Positions 9,444 through 19,111 of a stretch of 64,000 nt of DNA are shown here, piece after piece. The notes beneath the pieces are model-generated. The model was given only the letters and a program-made list of their open reading frames with translations, did not search any database and was not told the origin of the DNA. The stretch's first letter is position 1. Each line of letters starts with the position of its first letter. The position numbers and the translations under genes are program-made. The stretch comes from Phycisphaerales bacterium (GTDB lineage Bacteria; Planctomycetota; Phycisphaerae; Phycisphaerales; UBA1924): the NCBI GenBank assembly GCA_026982335.1, contig JALSHH010000014.1, positions 26,352-90,351 of the forward strand, read 5' to 3'.

Positions 9444-10034
9444 CTACCCCGCATTCTTGATCGTGTTGGCCATCTCGAGTACCGCAAGCCCAACCCCCTT
9501 GGCCATCGTCGCAGCACGCTCATCCCTCAGGTTCCCCTTTTCATCAAACGCCTTGTGCGCCACGCCAAGGGCATACTCCGTCGGTACCACAATCATCTGT
9601 AACCGAGTCAAAATCTGACGCAAATGACCAAGCCCCGTCACACCCCCCATCGCCCCCGGCGATGCCGAAAGCAACCCGCACACCTTGCCTTTGAAACACG
9701 CCAAAGGCTTCTCACCCTCGGCAGGACTCGATGCCCAATCAATCGCATTCTTAAGTGCCCCGGTCAATGAGCCGTTGTATTCGGGAGAGGCAACCAACAC
9801 CGCATCGGCAGCAATCAATCGCTCCTTGAATGCCAACACTGGGCTAGGCATCCCGCCGGAAACTTCATCCTCGCAGAACAATGGGAGATTCAACGCACGC
9901 AACGACACCTCGTCGATCTCAACCCCGCCAGCATCGGCCATATACGAACCAACAAACCGCACAAGCGATGCGTTGTAGGAATCTCGGCGAAGACTCCCCG
10001 AGAGTATCACAACACGAAGAGTCGAATCGGCCAT
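9444..10034 (-). CDS. NAD(P)H-dependent FMN reductase / flavodoxin-fold oxidoreductase
   Basis: A 196-residue flavodoxin-like protein. The FMN phosphate-binding loop is SGSLRRDSYN (residues ~12-21), and the second flavin-contact motif is ASPEYNGSLTGALKNAIDW, both typical of the NADPH-dependent FMN reductase family that includes chromate and quinone reductases. A CAGGAG ribosome binding site precedes the ATG by about seven bases. It likely reduces quinones or other small electrophiles; the physiological substrate is unknown. Its neighbour elbB also points to electrophile or carbonyl detoxification, which is inference. Confidence 0.9.
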   Translation of the reverse strand: MADSTLRVVILSGSLRRDSYNASLVRFVGSYMADAGGVEIDEVSLRALNLPLFCEDEVSGGMPSPVLAFKERLIAADAVLVASPEYNGSLTGALKNAIDWASSPAEGEKPLACFKGKVCGLLSASPGAMGGVTGLGHLRQILTRLQMIVVPTEYALGVAHKAFDEKGNLRDERAATMAKGVGLAVLEMANTIKNAG

Positions 10035-10100
10035 ACGGAAAACTCCTGAAACATTGGTTCACACTCAAACTCTACGCCTGCCTATCCCACTGTTTTCATC

Positions 10101-10132
10101 CCAAAAAGAAAAACCCGGCTTCAAAGCCGGGC
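10101..10132 (-). terminator. Rho-independent terminator of the exported-protein gene at 10160-10645
   Basis: The stem cccggct/agccggg (10114-10120 with 10125-10131) has a four-base loop. On the minus strand it is followed by TTTTTCTTTTT, a good U-tract. It lies 29 bases beyond the stop of the upstream minus-strand gene. Confidence 0.85.
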
Positions 10133-10159
10133 CAATCTCAAAGTGCACAACCAGATGCT

Positions 10160-10645
10160 TTAATCGCAATACCCCCCTCCAATCGCTCGCCAAGCTCCAT
10201 GTCCAAATCGGTGCTTGGCCCGGTGAGGCTTACGATATGAATGTGCTCGACGAAGTGAGATCGAAAGTTCGCCATAGAAATTGTCCCAATCAAACCGGGC
10301 ACGATACCGATCCTGTCGCCATCGTACATGGGGACGATAACGCCCATAGTCCACCTGAACACACCCGTTGCTGATCCATGCGTGATACCCAGCATCTCGA
10401 AACGCCCGGACGATCTGGTGGAGCATCGGACGATCAGAACGGATCCGCGTGGAATATCCATCAATCCTCAACCACCCTGCGGTCTGCCAGTAATCATGCC
10501 GGCATGATTCGGTATGCCGATGCTCACTGCGGTCGTATCCGCGCTCCCGATTAGGACCGGCATCGGCAAACGCGCCCCCCCCACCGATCACAATCAGGGC
10601 ACCGATCAGGGCGACTTTAACGATTTGGTTCGATTGGCATGTCAT
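10160..10645 (-). CDS. Small exported protein of unknown function
   Basis: A 161-residue protein with an N-terminal signal peptide (hydrophobic core VALIGALIVIGGGGAFADA). The mature part is rich in Arg, His, Tyr and Trp, starting with a charged stretch that contains RSEHRHTESCRHDYW and ending in a basic tail with repeated histidines. The middle part (LHQIVRAFRDAGYHAWISNGCVQVDYG) could be a small alpha/beta domain. I do not recognise the family. An AAAGGAGAC ribosome binding site precedes the ATG, and a strong terminator follows it, so it is probably a single-gene transcript. Two cysteines in the mature part could form a disulfide. Confidence 0.7.
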   Translation of the reverse strand: MTCQSNQIVKVALIGALIVIGGGGAFADAGPNRERGYDRSEHRHTESCRHDYWQTAGWLRIDGYSTRIRSDRPMLHQIVRAFRDAGYHAWISNGCVQVDYGRYRPHVRWRQDRYRARFDWDNFYGELSISLRRAHSYRKPHRAKHRFGHGAWRAIGGGYCD

Positions 10646-10889
10646 TTCAGGTCTCCTTTATGATGGGCTGAATCACCGCTCAGCCTGCTTGCCAAGAAAC
10701 CCTGTATGTTGGTGACAGCTGACTTACGACAAAAAATATTTTCTTTCCAACCCCCTCTCAGGATTCAAAAACGCCCACACCGAACAAATTTGCTTGGGTT
10801 TTGAGGTTTTCTGTCAGTAAATGAGCCACCAATTGGTTGAACAAGGAAAAGGCTTGGTGCGAACAAGACATCAGCCAATCGGAGGTCAT

Positions 10890-11603
10890 ATGAGCCAGTC
10901 ACCATTCAAGAACCTGTTCGCTGAGCAAACCAACGCCCAGATCACCACCACGATCGTCACCACCTCGTCGCATGACGAACTCTCCCCAATCGAAGCCTCG
11001 ATCATGGACTGTTGCAATGCGCTCCACGAAGCCCATGATCGGCGTGACCAGCTCACCATCCGCGAAATCAACGCCCAACTTGAAAAACTCCTCGACCGCT
11101 ACGATCAAACCGATGGCGAGAACCACCCCAACCCCGCATGGGCACGGGCCAACCAACGCGCCTTGGCCCTGAGCGCGATGGGTAAAATCGACCAGGCGAT
11201 TCGGCTCGAACTGACCGCCCTCAAATACGCCGACACTCCACGCCGACTCGAAATCTCCTATGGCAATCTTGCCGACCGATGCCTGCGCCTAGGCGAAGCT
11301 GACCGAGCTGTCGAATTCTTCCTCGATGCGATCAATGCGAACCCTGAATCCGTCCCGGTACTCATCACCGGCGCCCATTCGCTCTTTGAAGCCGGGTACA
11401 TCGAGCAGGCCGACACGATCTTCAAGACCTTCCTCGACAATCCCAAACTCCTGACCCCAAGCTCCGAACTCGGCGCGTACCTCGATTGTGATGTCCGCAC
11501 CCGCAATCTGTGCGAACATCTCCCATCGTTGGCAGCCCTCTACACCCGCTGGATATCCATGAGTTCCCAGTCGTTTAAATCGTCCAAGGGAGACCCACAA
11601 TGA
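10890..11603 (+). CDS. TPR-repeat protein coupled to a sigma-like gene
   Basis: A 237-residue soluble protein. A GGAGGT site four bases before the ATG at 10890 (MSQSPFKNL) decides the start; the open frame begins 23 codons earlier. Residues ~80-190 have the helix-turn-helix spacing of tetratricopeptide repeats, for example ARANQRALALSAMGKIDQA and YGNLADRCLRLGEADRAVEF with the alanine/glycine pattern. No signal peptide or membrane segment is seen, so it should be cytoplasmic and bind a partner protein. Its TGA overlaps the ATG of the next gene in ATGA form, so its partner may be that sigma-like membrane protein. Function unknown. Confidence 0.8.
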   Translation: MSQSPFKNLFAEQTNAQITTTIVTTSSHDELSPIEASIMDCCNALHEAHDRRDQLTIREINAQLEKLLDRYDQTDGENHPNPAWARANQRALALSAMGKIDQAIRLELTALKYADTPRRLEISYGNLADRCLRLGEADRAVEFFLDAINANPESVPVLITGAHSLFEAGYIEQADTIFKTFLDNPKLLTPSSELGAYLDCDVRTRNLCEHLPSLAALYTRWISMSSQSFKSSKGDPQ

Positions 11604-12406
11604 AACCCCAAGACCACGACCAGTTCTGGGACCTCTACGAACGCAACGCCCGTCAGCCCATCGAACACGCCTGCCTCCGTGCTTCGCGCACCAAGACCGA
11701 CTCGACGATGGACATCGCCGACATGGTGGCATGGATCGACACCCGCATCTGGACCATGCTCGAAAAATCGGCTTGGCCAACCTTCCACGATGATCCGACC
11801 CCCCAGCAGGCGATCGACCGCATCATCAAGCACAGCTCGACACTGGCCCGGTGGGCGTATCTGGGCTTGTGCCGATCGCATTTTCGTCGACTTGAAAACC
11901 GCGCCAACTACATGGGAGGCATGTCGCGCGCCCAACGCCTCTCACTGGCATCCTCGGTCGATACCAAGATCGAGCAGCGCGAAGAACTCGATTCCGCCAT
12001 TGCATCGCTGCGTAACTCCCTGTCTGCTAACGAGAAACAAAAACTTGCCGCCTCATGGATCGATAAGGCCGACCGTTCGCGCGTCGCCCTTGTTCTGGGG
12101 GCAACCCGTAAAGAAGACGACCGACTCATCACGAAAGTTTCAGGCAACGCCATGAATGACAACGCCGTCCAGCAAATGCGATCCCGTGCCCGCAAACGCG
12201 CCCAAGAAGTCCTCAACGCAGCAAGTAAACTCCCCGTCTACCTGTTTGCCGGGATACTGATCATCACCATGGCACTGAGTTCCGCTCCAGTCCAAGCTGG
12301 CGAACAATCCGGCGGACGGCGTGGCTTGACCCCTCCTGCTGTGGAGCATGACGCCAATCAATCCGCCATCGTCCCTGGCGAGCAATCCGGCGGCCGCAAA
12401 CCATAG
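11600..12406 (+). CDS. Sigma-factor-like protein with a C-terminal membrane helix
   Basis: A 268-residue protein. Residues ~130-205 look like a divergent sigma-70 region 4: a helical DSAIASLRNSLSANEKQKLA part followed by NAMNDNAVQQMRSRARKRAQ, which copies the recognition-helix pattern of ECF sigma factors. Residues 10-100 might be a degenerate region 2, but this is weak. A single hydrophobic segment at residues 211-229 (LPVYLFAGILIITMALSSA) is followed by a 39-residue tail with GEQSGGR twice (234-240 and 260-266). The gene is translationally coupled to the TPR gene before it. A membrane-tethered sigma-like regulator is an inference; it could also be an RNA-polymerase-unrelated helical protein. 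Confidence 0.7.
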   Translation: MKPQDHDQFWDLYERNARQPIEHACLRASRTKTDSTMDIADMVAWIDTRIWTMLEKSAWPTFHDDPTPQQAIDRIIKHSSTLARWAYLGLCRSHFRRLENRANYMGGMSRAQRLSLASSVDTKIEQREELDSAIASLRNSLSANEKQKLAASWIDKADRSRVALVLGATRKEDDRLITKVSGNAMNDNAVQQMRSRARKRAQEVLNAASKLPVYLFAGILIITMALSSAPVQAGEQSGGRRGLTPPAVEHDANQSAIVPGEQSGGRKP

Positions 12407-12593
12407 CATCTTTTCCAATCACAAAAAACCACTCCTTTTTTGCATCAGCATGGAATATTTTACACTGCGAAGTGGTATACCCGAGCATACCTTGCCCCCC
12501 TCTTCGGCGGGTGCAGCGCCGTGTGGTCTGCACTCGCCTTCTTTCTGGGCATAGTTCTGGGCATCATTTTCTCAGCACCACTTTGAACACCAC

Positions 12594-15500
12594 TCACGCA
12601 TGAATGATCTTGTTGAGCTGTTCGCGTAATCGCTTGTCCGAGACCTGCACCGAAGTCCGAAGCTCTTGGGCAAAAGTCGCCACCCGAAACTCCTCGACCA
12701 TCCACCGAAGCGTCCAGAACTCCTCGGCAACTTCCGCAGTGTGCGCCCCCTGGGCCATCAACTCATGAAGGCACTTGGTCCATGCGTACACCCGCTCGCC
12801 CATCTTGGCATCACGCTCGGGTCCGATCGTGCGGAGTTTGTTGAGTCGAATATCCATCGCCCGCAAGAACCGTGCATAACACCAAAGCCAACGCGTCGGC
12901 GTGGTAATCAGCGCGTTGGTCCCAAGAAGCATATCAAGTTGCCCATTCATATCGCTGATCGCACCATCCCACGAAGACGGATGCGATTCATCGAGCCGGC
13001 CCATCACCCGCATGAGGCTCTCGAATATTTGCATGAGATTTGAAATCACCCGATTGGTTTCATTGACCCCATGATCCCATGCTCCGAGCAAACCGAGCTC
13101 AAATTCTGCCTTGCTCCGAGGAGTCTCTTGATTATCCGCACAGCACACCAATCCAACGCGCGTCCAAACGATCGTTTCGAGTTGCCCCGACATCCCGCAC
13201 GCTGCGGCGAGCATGCTGAGTTTGCGATACCCAGGCAAGTTCTTGAGACGCAATCGAAGCTCACGCCGGATTGCCAATCCATAGAGTAATCCAAGTCCCG
13301 ACCGCGTATGCAGATCCGACTCCCACTGTGTCGCGAGCACTTTGAGGGACACAGCGTCGCCTTCGACCATCAATGATGGAAACCCGATGATCTTGGGTGA
13401 TCCCTTGCGGGAAAACTCGATCCTCTCTGGGAGCGCATCAAAATCCCACCCGATCATCCCAGTTCGTTCAATCTCACCGCCTGCTTCTTGAATCACCTGC
13501 GTCGCCTGTTGAGCAAACTGACCTTGCAACGCGCCCAGATCACGCGAAGCATCGAGCGTCTTGCCGTGCTCGTCGATGACTTCGATGCGAGCGAATAGGA
13601 ACGGATCGAGCTGATCGGCTCGAAAATCCGTAGGTTTGATCGGAATCCCGGTGCGCTTGGTCAGCACCGTTGCCAGCTGTGCCTCGAGTGACCCACCAGA
13701 TGATTCAATCACAGGCATAAGTTCAGTTGCAATCTGGTTGGCATCGAACTGGCGGCGCAATCTCTTGGGCAATGATCGAACGAGGGCTTCGATCCGCTTG
13801 GGGATCAACCCGGGCACCGCCCAATCGACCTGCTGGCGAGTGAGTTGATGCAAAGCTGCGACGGAAACGCGGATCGTCGCGCCATCGATGTCTTGCCCCG
13901 GCTCGAAGGCATACTTGAGTTTGGACAATGCCCCCGAAACCTCGATTGCATCGGGATAGGTTTCAGGCGTGATCTCGGCAGGCGCAAACTCGAGCACATC
14001 GGATTGCGTCATCTTGAGTAAACCGGGATTGACTGATTCCATATTCTTCGTCCACCGATCGAACGCCTTGGCGGAGAAGATATCCTTGGGGAGTTTGGCA
14101 TCATAGAACGCGAAAAGCGTGTGATGATCAGCGATCAAATCATCTCGGCGGGCCTTGGCTTGAAGCGTACCGAGCCGGGCGATGAGCTTTCGATTGTGCT
14201 TGAGGGCTTTGGACAACGAGCGCATCTGGTCATCGACGAGTGCGTTGTGGATAAAGATTTCGCGGGCCTTCACCGGGTCGATCGAACCATACTGGATTGT
14301 TCTTCGTGGAACAATATCGAGTCCAAAGAGTGTCACCTTTTCGTCCGCAATCACCCGTCCTGATGCTTCGTCCCAATGTGGATCGGAATGCGTCTTCTTG
14401 ATCAGATGCGCCCCGGTTTGTTCGATCCACTTGGGATCAATCGCTGCGAGCGTGCGTGCATAGACCTTGCTTGTGCGCACAATCTCGGCACACATCACCC
14501 ACTTGGGTTTGGCACTGAACAGCACCGACCCGGGCGAGATTGAGAACGCCGAGTTGCGGGCACCCTTGAACTCATGCTTCTCGCCTTTGATGCCAATGTT
14601 GGCGAGCAACCCCGCCAGCAGCGCTCGATGCACCGCATCGGGATTATCATGTCCCTTCTTGGGGTTGTAGCCTAGCTCGATGCACAAGCCGCGAAGCTGA
14701 CGATAGATCTCACGCCATTCGTCAAACCTTCGCCCGGAGATATACACCTTTTCGCACGCCCGCGCGAGTTTGCGCCTGGTGAGCGTCTTGTGCTGATCGT
14801 GATACCAATCCCAGAGTTTGATGTACCCAAGAAAGTCTGAACCTTCGACCTGAAACTGCGCATGAGCTTCATCCGCTGCATCGCGTTTTTCGTGAGGTCG
14901 AACGCGGGGGTCTTGTGCTGACAAAGCCGACGCAATAATCAGCACATCGTGGAGACATCCTTCATCATTGGCAGCGATGATCATGCGGGCGATGCGCGGA
15001 TCGACGGGTAGGCGCGCCATCGCTTTGCCGAGTTTGGTGAGTTGTTCTTTCTCATCGAGCGCACCGAGTTCGTGGAGCGTATCTCGCCCATCGCGCCATT
15101 GACGGTTCTCTGGGCGATCGAGGAATGGAAAGGCTTCGGGTTTGCCGAGTTTGAGATCGACCATCTGCAAGATGACCGATGCGAGGTTCGATCGCAGGAG
15201 CTCGGGTTGGGTGAACTCATCGCGGGCGTCGTAATCCGTCTCGTCATAGAGGCGCACGCACACACCCGAAGCTGTTCGCCCGCATCGCCCCGCCCGCTGA
15301 TTCGCGCTCGCCTGTGAGATCGCTTCGACCATCAGCCCATGAATCTTGGTGCGCGGGTTGTAGCGTTTCATCCGTGCCATGCCAGGATCGACGACGGATT
15401 TGATGTTGGGCACCGTCAGCGAAGTCTCAGCGACATTGGTCGCGATGATAATCCGAGGACGCCCCGATGGTTTGAACACTCGTTGCTGCTCGGCTGCGCT

Positions 15501-16478
15501 GAGCCGGGCATAGAGCGGGATGATCTCGGTCCCCTCAGGAAGATGATCGCGTTTGCGGAGTTCGTGGGCGGTCTGGCGGATTTCGCGTTCACCGGGCATG
15601 AAGATGAGCACATCGTCATGGCGTTCGTTGACGAGTTGTGTCGCGGCGTACGACGCAGCCTCGTCGATCCGCATCCCGGTGTTCACAAGCTCGGTCTCGT
15701 AGCGTATTTCAACGGGGTAAGTCCGCCCGGAAACTTCGATGACCGGTGCGAGGGCGTGAATCGTTCCAAAATGCTCTGCAAACCGATCCGCATCAATCGT
15801 CGCCGAGGTGATGATCAGTTTGAGATCACGCCGAGCCTGGAGCAATCGGTGCATGTATCCGAGAAGAAAATCGATATTGAGTGATCGTTCGTGGGCTTCG
15901 TCGATGATGATCGCATCGTACTGACGGAGTTTGGGGTCGCGGCGAGTCTCGGCAAGAAGAATGCCATCGGTCATCACCTTGACGAGCGCCTTTTCACTTG
16001 TTGAATCCGAAAAGCGAATCTTCGTCCCGATCTGCTCGCCGACCTTGACATTGAGTTCGTCCGCGATGCGCGCCGCGACTGATCGCGCGGCGATGCGCCG
16101 GGGCTGGGTGTGCCCGATCAATGCCCCAACTCCAAGCCCGATCTCCAAACACATCTTGGGAAGCTGGGTCGTTTTGCCCGAGCCTGTTTCGCCACAGACG
16201 ATCGTCACTTGATTCTTACGGATTGTGTCGATGATCTCCTCTCGCCGGGCGCTGACGGGGAGTTCTTCTGGGTACGAAATCGTCGGCATCGTCCGCTTGC
16301 GCATTTTGTAATGCTCAATCGCCTCTTCGAGGTCGCGTTTGATTGATGCTTCGACCTTGGCGCGATGATCGGGGTTCTTCGACCGACTCAACCCTCTCAG
16401 ACGACTGATATACAGCCCACGCCTCCCCGGCGGGCAGGCTTGGATCAAAGCGTCAAAGTTGATTTCGGTCTTACTCAC
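12594..16478 (-). CDS. hrpA: ATP-dependent RNA helicase HrpA (DEAH box)
   Basis: A 1294-residue DEAH-box helicase of normal HrpA length. Walker A is GETGSGKTT at residues 96-104, Walker B is DEAH at 193-196, and later motifs include SATID, the ATNVAETSLTV segment and QRAGRCGRT. The C-terminal two thirds contain the ratchet/OB region and the long HrpA-specific extension. The family acts on RNA, and in some bacteria it rescues stalled ribosomes or processes mRNA. The gene stands alone: it ends 187 bp from a convergent plus-strand gene and starts 3 bp after the stop of a btpA-family gene, so it probably shares that transcript. Confidence 0.96.
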   Translation of the reverse strand: MSKTEINFDALIQACPPGRRGLYISRLRGLSRSKNPDHRAKVEASIKRDLEEAIEHYKMRKRTMPTISYPEELPVSARREEIIDTIRKNQVTIVCGETGSGKTTQLPKMCLEIGLGVGALIGHTQPRRIAARSVAARIADELNVKVGEQIGTKIRFSDSTSEKALVKVMTDGILLAETRRDPKLRQYDAIIIDEAHERSLNIDFLLGYMHRLLQARRDLKLIITSATIDADRFAEHFGTIHALAPVIEVSGRTYPVEIRYETELVNTGMRIDEAASYAATQLVNERHDDVLIFMPGEREIRQTAHELRKRDHLPEGTEIIPLYARLSAAEQQRVFKPSGRPRIIIATNVAETSLTVPNIKSVVDPGMARMKRYNPRTKIHGLMVEAISQASANQRAGRCGRTASGVCVRLYDETDYDARDEFTQPELLRSNLASVILQMVDLKLGKPEAFPFLDRPENRQWRDGRDTLHELGALDEKEQLTKLGKAMARLPVDPRIARMIIAANDEGCLHDVLIIASALSAQDPRVRPHEKRDAADEAHAQFQVEGSDFLGYIKLWDWYHDQHKTLTRRKLARACEKVYISGRRFDEWREIYRQLRGLCIELGYNPKKGHDNPDAVHRALLAGLLANIGIKGEKHEFKGARNSAFSISPGSVLFSAKPKWVMCAEIVRTSKVYARTLAAIDPKWIEQTGAHLIKKTHSDPHWDEASGRVIADEKVTLFGLDIVPRRTIQYGSIDPVKAREIFIHNALVDDQMRSLSKALKHNRKLIARLGTLQAKARRDDLIADHHTLFAFYDAKLPKDIFSAKAFDRWTKNMESVNPGLLKMTQSDVLEFAPAEITPETYPDAIEVSGALSKLKYAFEPGQDIDGATIRVSVAALHQLTRQQVDWAVPGLIPKRIEALVRSLPKRLRRQFDANQIATELMPVIESSGGSLEAQLATVLTKRTGIPIKPTDFRADQLDPFLFARIEVIDEHGKTLDASRDLGALQGQFAQQATQVIQEAGGEIERTGMIGWDFDALPERIEFSRKGSPKIIGFPSLMVEGDAVSLKVLATQWESDLHTRSGLGLLYGLAIRRELRLRLKNLPGYRKLSMLAAACGMSGQLETIVWTRVGLVCCADNQETPRSKAEFELGLLGAWDHGVNETNRVISNLMQIFESLMRVMGRLDESHPSSWDGAISDMNGQLDMLLGTNALITTPTRWLWCYARFLRAMDIRLNKLRTIGPERDAKMGERVYAWTKCLHELMAQGAHTAEVAEEFWTLRWMVEEFRVATFAQELRTSVQVSDKRLREQLNKIIHA

Positions 16479-16481
16479 CTA

Positions 16482-17294
16482 TCACCCACGAAGTGCATCG
16501 ACCATCTGCTTGGCCCGCGATTCATCGACCGCATTCTTCCAGAACCCATCCACCTTGATCCACGATCCGACAATCAGTGCGTCGGCATACGCACTCAATG
16601 CTCCTGCATTCTCAGGTGTCACGCCCGACCCCACCAACACCGGCAGCTTGGTCGCACTGCGTACGGCTTTGACCTCATCGAGTTCCGTCGGCTTACCCGT
16701 AGACAACCCCGTCACCACAAACCCATCGGCCCCGAAGAACTCCCCCGCATGAGCAAATTCAGCGATATCAATATCGCCTGTGATCGCGTGCGAGGCGTGC
16801 TTCTTCTTGATGTCGCAGAAAATTTTGATGTCTTCCGCACCGATTGACTTGCGATAGCGCAGCAACCCACCCGCTTCCGCTTTAGCGAGCAATCCTTCAT
16901 CGGCGACATGAGCAAACACAAAGTTCTCGCATCGGATGAAAGAGCTTCCGGTTGAGTGGGACACCGCCAGAGCGTGCCTGTTGCCACCGGACAAAATCTG
17001 GACGCCGACGGGAATCGACACCGCCCCCTTGACTGCATGAACCATCCGCGTCATTGCAGCGACAATCTCTGGACCGAGTTCATTGCCATGGACATAGGGT
17101 GCATCGTGCATGTTCTCGACAATGATCGCGTCGAACCCGGCCTGCTCGATCTGCTTGGCTTCGAGGACCGCCTGGGCGACGAGTTCCTCGACCGATTGTG
17201 AGCCATAAGGCGTCCCGGGGAGGGCACCGACATGGACCATCCCGATGAGCCCGGTGTCGATATTGGGGATGATCTGGGCAAGGTTTGCGTGCAT
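16482..17294 (-). CDS. btpA: BtpA/SgcQ-family TIM-barrel protein
   Basis: A 270-residue protein. Family marks are GMVHVGALPGTPYG at the start, DAIIVENMHDAPY, GVQILSGGNRHALAVS, RCENFVFAHVADEG and the C-terminal PVLVGSGVTPENAG and ADALIVGSWIKVDG, typical of a phosphate-binding TIM barrel. BtpA was described for photosystem I biogenesis in cyanobacteria, but relatives are widespread in non-phototrophs with unknown substrate. The start is placed at MHANLAQ (17294) because that gives the family length; the frame runs 78 codons further upstream into the divergent transporter gene. It lies 3 bp upstream of hrpA. Confidence 0.88.
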   Translation of the reverse strand: MHANLAQIIPNIDTGLIGMVHVGALPGTPYGSQSVEELVAQAVLEAKQIEQAGFDAIIVENMHDAPYVHGNELGPEIVAAMTRMVHAVKGAVSIPVGVQILSGGNRHALAVSHSTGSSFIRCENFVFAHVADEGLLAKAEAGGLLRYRKSIGAEDIKIFCDIKKKHASHAITGDIDIAEFAHAGEFFGADGFVVTGLSTGKPTELDEVKAVRSATKLPVLVGSGVTPENAGALSAYADALIVGSWIKVDGFWKNAVDESRAKQMVDALRG

Positions 17295-17454
17295 GGGTGT
17301 GTTCTCGTGCAATGAGGTGCTCAATCGTATCTCAAATCGTTGATTTCGGGAGTGAAGGGTTGTGCCGGGGTCCGCTTTGGCATAGGTTATGTGTCCAATC
17401 TTAGAGCTCTCGGTCCGCCCAAACATGGGCCTCTGCAAAGGATATCCGAACCCT

Positions 17455-19035
17455 ATGGCTAAAAAACAATACCTCACCACCCCTGATCCCAAAGAGACCC
17501 GATTTCCCAAAGGCGTGCCTTTCATCATTGGAAATGAACTGGCCGAGCGGTTTAGTTTTTATGGGATGAAGGGAATTTTGGTCATCTTTATGACCACCTA
17601 CCTGCTTGGCGCTGACGGCCAACTCAACACCATGAACCGCGAAGAGGCGATGACTGTCTACCACCTCTTTACGACCAGCGCGTATTTTTTCCCAATCATC
17701 GGTGCCCTCATTGCTGATATCTTCCTTGGGAAATACCGAACCATTCTCTGGCTCAGCCTGCTTTATTGTGTTGGACATGCCAGTTTGGCGGTGATGGATA
17801 TCGCACCACACGCACTGGGAATCGGCATGAAACCATTTCTCTTTGCCGGATTGGCATTGATTGCAATGGGTTCTGGCGCGATCAAGCCTTGTGTTTCTGC
17901 CCATGTCGGCGATCAGTTTGGCACGGGCAATAAACACATGCTCACGAAGGTTTTCAACTGGTTTTACTTCTCGATCAATATTGGTGCTGCGACTTCGATG
18001 ATCCTCACCCCGTATCTACTTGCCGAGGTTGGTCCTTGGTTGGCCTTTGGACTCCCGGGCGCCTTGATGGGTATTGCAACCCTCTTGTTCTGGATGGGAC
18101 GAAATGTTTTTGTCCATGTGCCAGCCGCCGGGCTCGATGCCTTCGTCAAAGAGACCTTCAGTCCCGATGGCAAACGGGCTATCATTAACCTCATTCCACT
18201 CTTCCTGATCTTCGTCCCTGTATTCTGGGCAATCTTTGATCAAACAGGATCCTCTTGGGTCTTACAAACAGAACAAATGAATCGTGAGTTCCTTGGGCAC
18301 AACTGGCTCCCTTCACAAGTTCAGGCAATCAATCCGGTATTGATTCTCATTGGAATTCCCTTATTCACTTATGTACTTTACCCTCTGGGCGACAAAATAT
18401 GGCTACTCACGCCGCTACGCAAGGTTGGGATTGGGTTTGTGATTACCGCTGGCGCCTTTGCACTCTCCGCACTGATTGAGACATGGATTGTTGCCAAATC
18501 TGCATCGGTTATCGCCGCCATGTGGACCGACCTTGGCACCAGTGCCACTGCAGGCTTAACCATGCCAACGAAAATGGGCGACATGCTCCAGATCGTCAAG
18601 GAGATGGGCTGGACACCCGAACAGATTGCTCCATATCTCACCGAGATGCCCAGCATTGGATGGCAGTTCCTCGCCTACATCATCATCACCGCAGGAGAAA
18701 TTCTCGTCTCAATCGTGTGCTTGGAGTTTGCCTATACACAAAGCCCCAAGAAGATTAAAAGTTTCGTCATGGGCATCTACATGCTTGGCATCTCGCTGGG
18801 CAACCTCTATGTTGCTGGTGTGAACTTTATCATGGATTTGACAAGAGATGCTGACGGAAACACCCCACTCGATGGGCCCAACTACTACTGGTTCTTTTCA
18901 GGGCTCATGATCGCCACCACCATCATCTACATCATCTACACGCAGTTCTACAAAGGCAAAACTTTTATCCAAGGCGAGGATGACGAGGCCTTGATCGAAG
19001 CGGAATCCGAAGCAGAAGGAACCGAGACTCGATAA
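17455..19035 (+). CDS. POT-family proton-dependent oligopeptide transporter
   Basis: A 526-residue inner-membrane protein with 12 or more hydrophobic segments. The proton-coupling ExxER motif of peptide transporters appears as NELAERFSFYG near residue 30, just before the first long membrane helix. The GALIADIFLGKYRTI and GSGAIKPCVSAHVGDQF segments are also typical of the family. A negatively charged C-terminal tail (residues ~505-526) is cytoplasmic by the expected topology. It should import di- and tripeptides using the proton gradient, which fits a protein-degrading lifestyle with the exported M16 peptidases nearby. The start is at MAKKQ; a terminator follows the stop by about 20 bases. Confidence 0.93.
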   Translation: MAKKQYLTTPDPKETRFPKGVPFIIGNELAERFSFYGMKGILVIFMTTYLLGADGQLNTMNREEAMTVYHLFTTSAYFFPIIGALIADIFLGKYRTILWLSLLYCVGHASLAVMDIAPHALGIGMKPFLFAGLALIAMGSGAIKPCVSAHVGDQFGTGNKHMLTKVFNWFYFSINIGAATSMILTPYLLAEVGPWLAFGLPGALMGIATLLFWMGRNVFVHVPAAGLDAFVKETFSPDGKRAIINLIPLFLIFVPVFWAIFDQTGSSWVLQTEQMNREFLGHNWLPSQVQAINPVLILIGIPLFTYVLYPLGDKIWLLTPLRKVGIGFVITAGAFALSALIETWIVAKSASVIAAMWTDLGTSATAGLTMPTKMGDMLQIVKEMGWTPEQIAPYLTEMPSIGWQFLAYIIITAGEILVSIVCLEFAYTQSPKKIKSFVMGIYMLGISLGNLYVAGVNFIMDLTRDADGNTPLDGPNYYWFFSGLMIATTIIYIIYTQFYKGKTFIQGEDDEALIEAESEAEGTETR

Positions 19036-19057
19036 CCCAAAGCCTCCCCACACACAA

Positions 19058-19088
19058 ACACCCCATGCATCTGCATGGGGTGTTTTTT
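19058..19088 (+). terminator. Rho-independent terminator of the peptide transporter gene
   Basis: The arms acaccccatgca (19058-19069) and tgcatggggtgt (19072-19083) form a nearly perfect hairpin, followed by a six-T run at 19083-19088. It lies between convergent genes and on the minus strand lacks an equally good T-tract. Confidence 0.9.
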
Positions 19089-19111
19089 ATCGATTCAAAG
19101 AACCATCGTTG

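Noticed and set aside
10138..10464. A minus-strand frame overlapping the small exported protein.
   Set aside because: It lacks a signal peptide and ribosome binding site, whereas the frame at 10160-10645 has both and is followed by a terminator.
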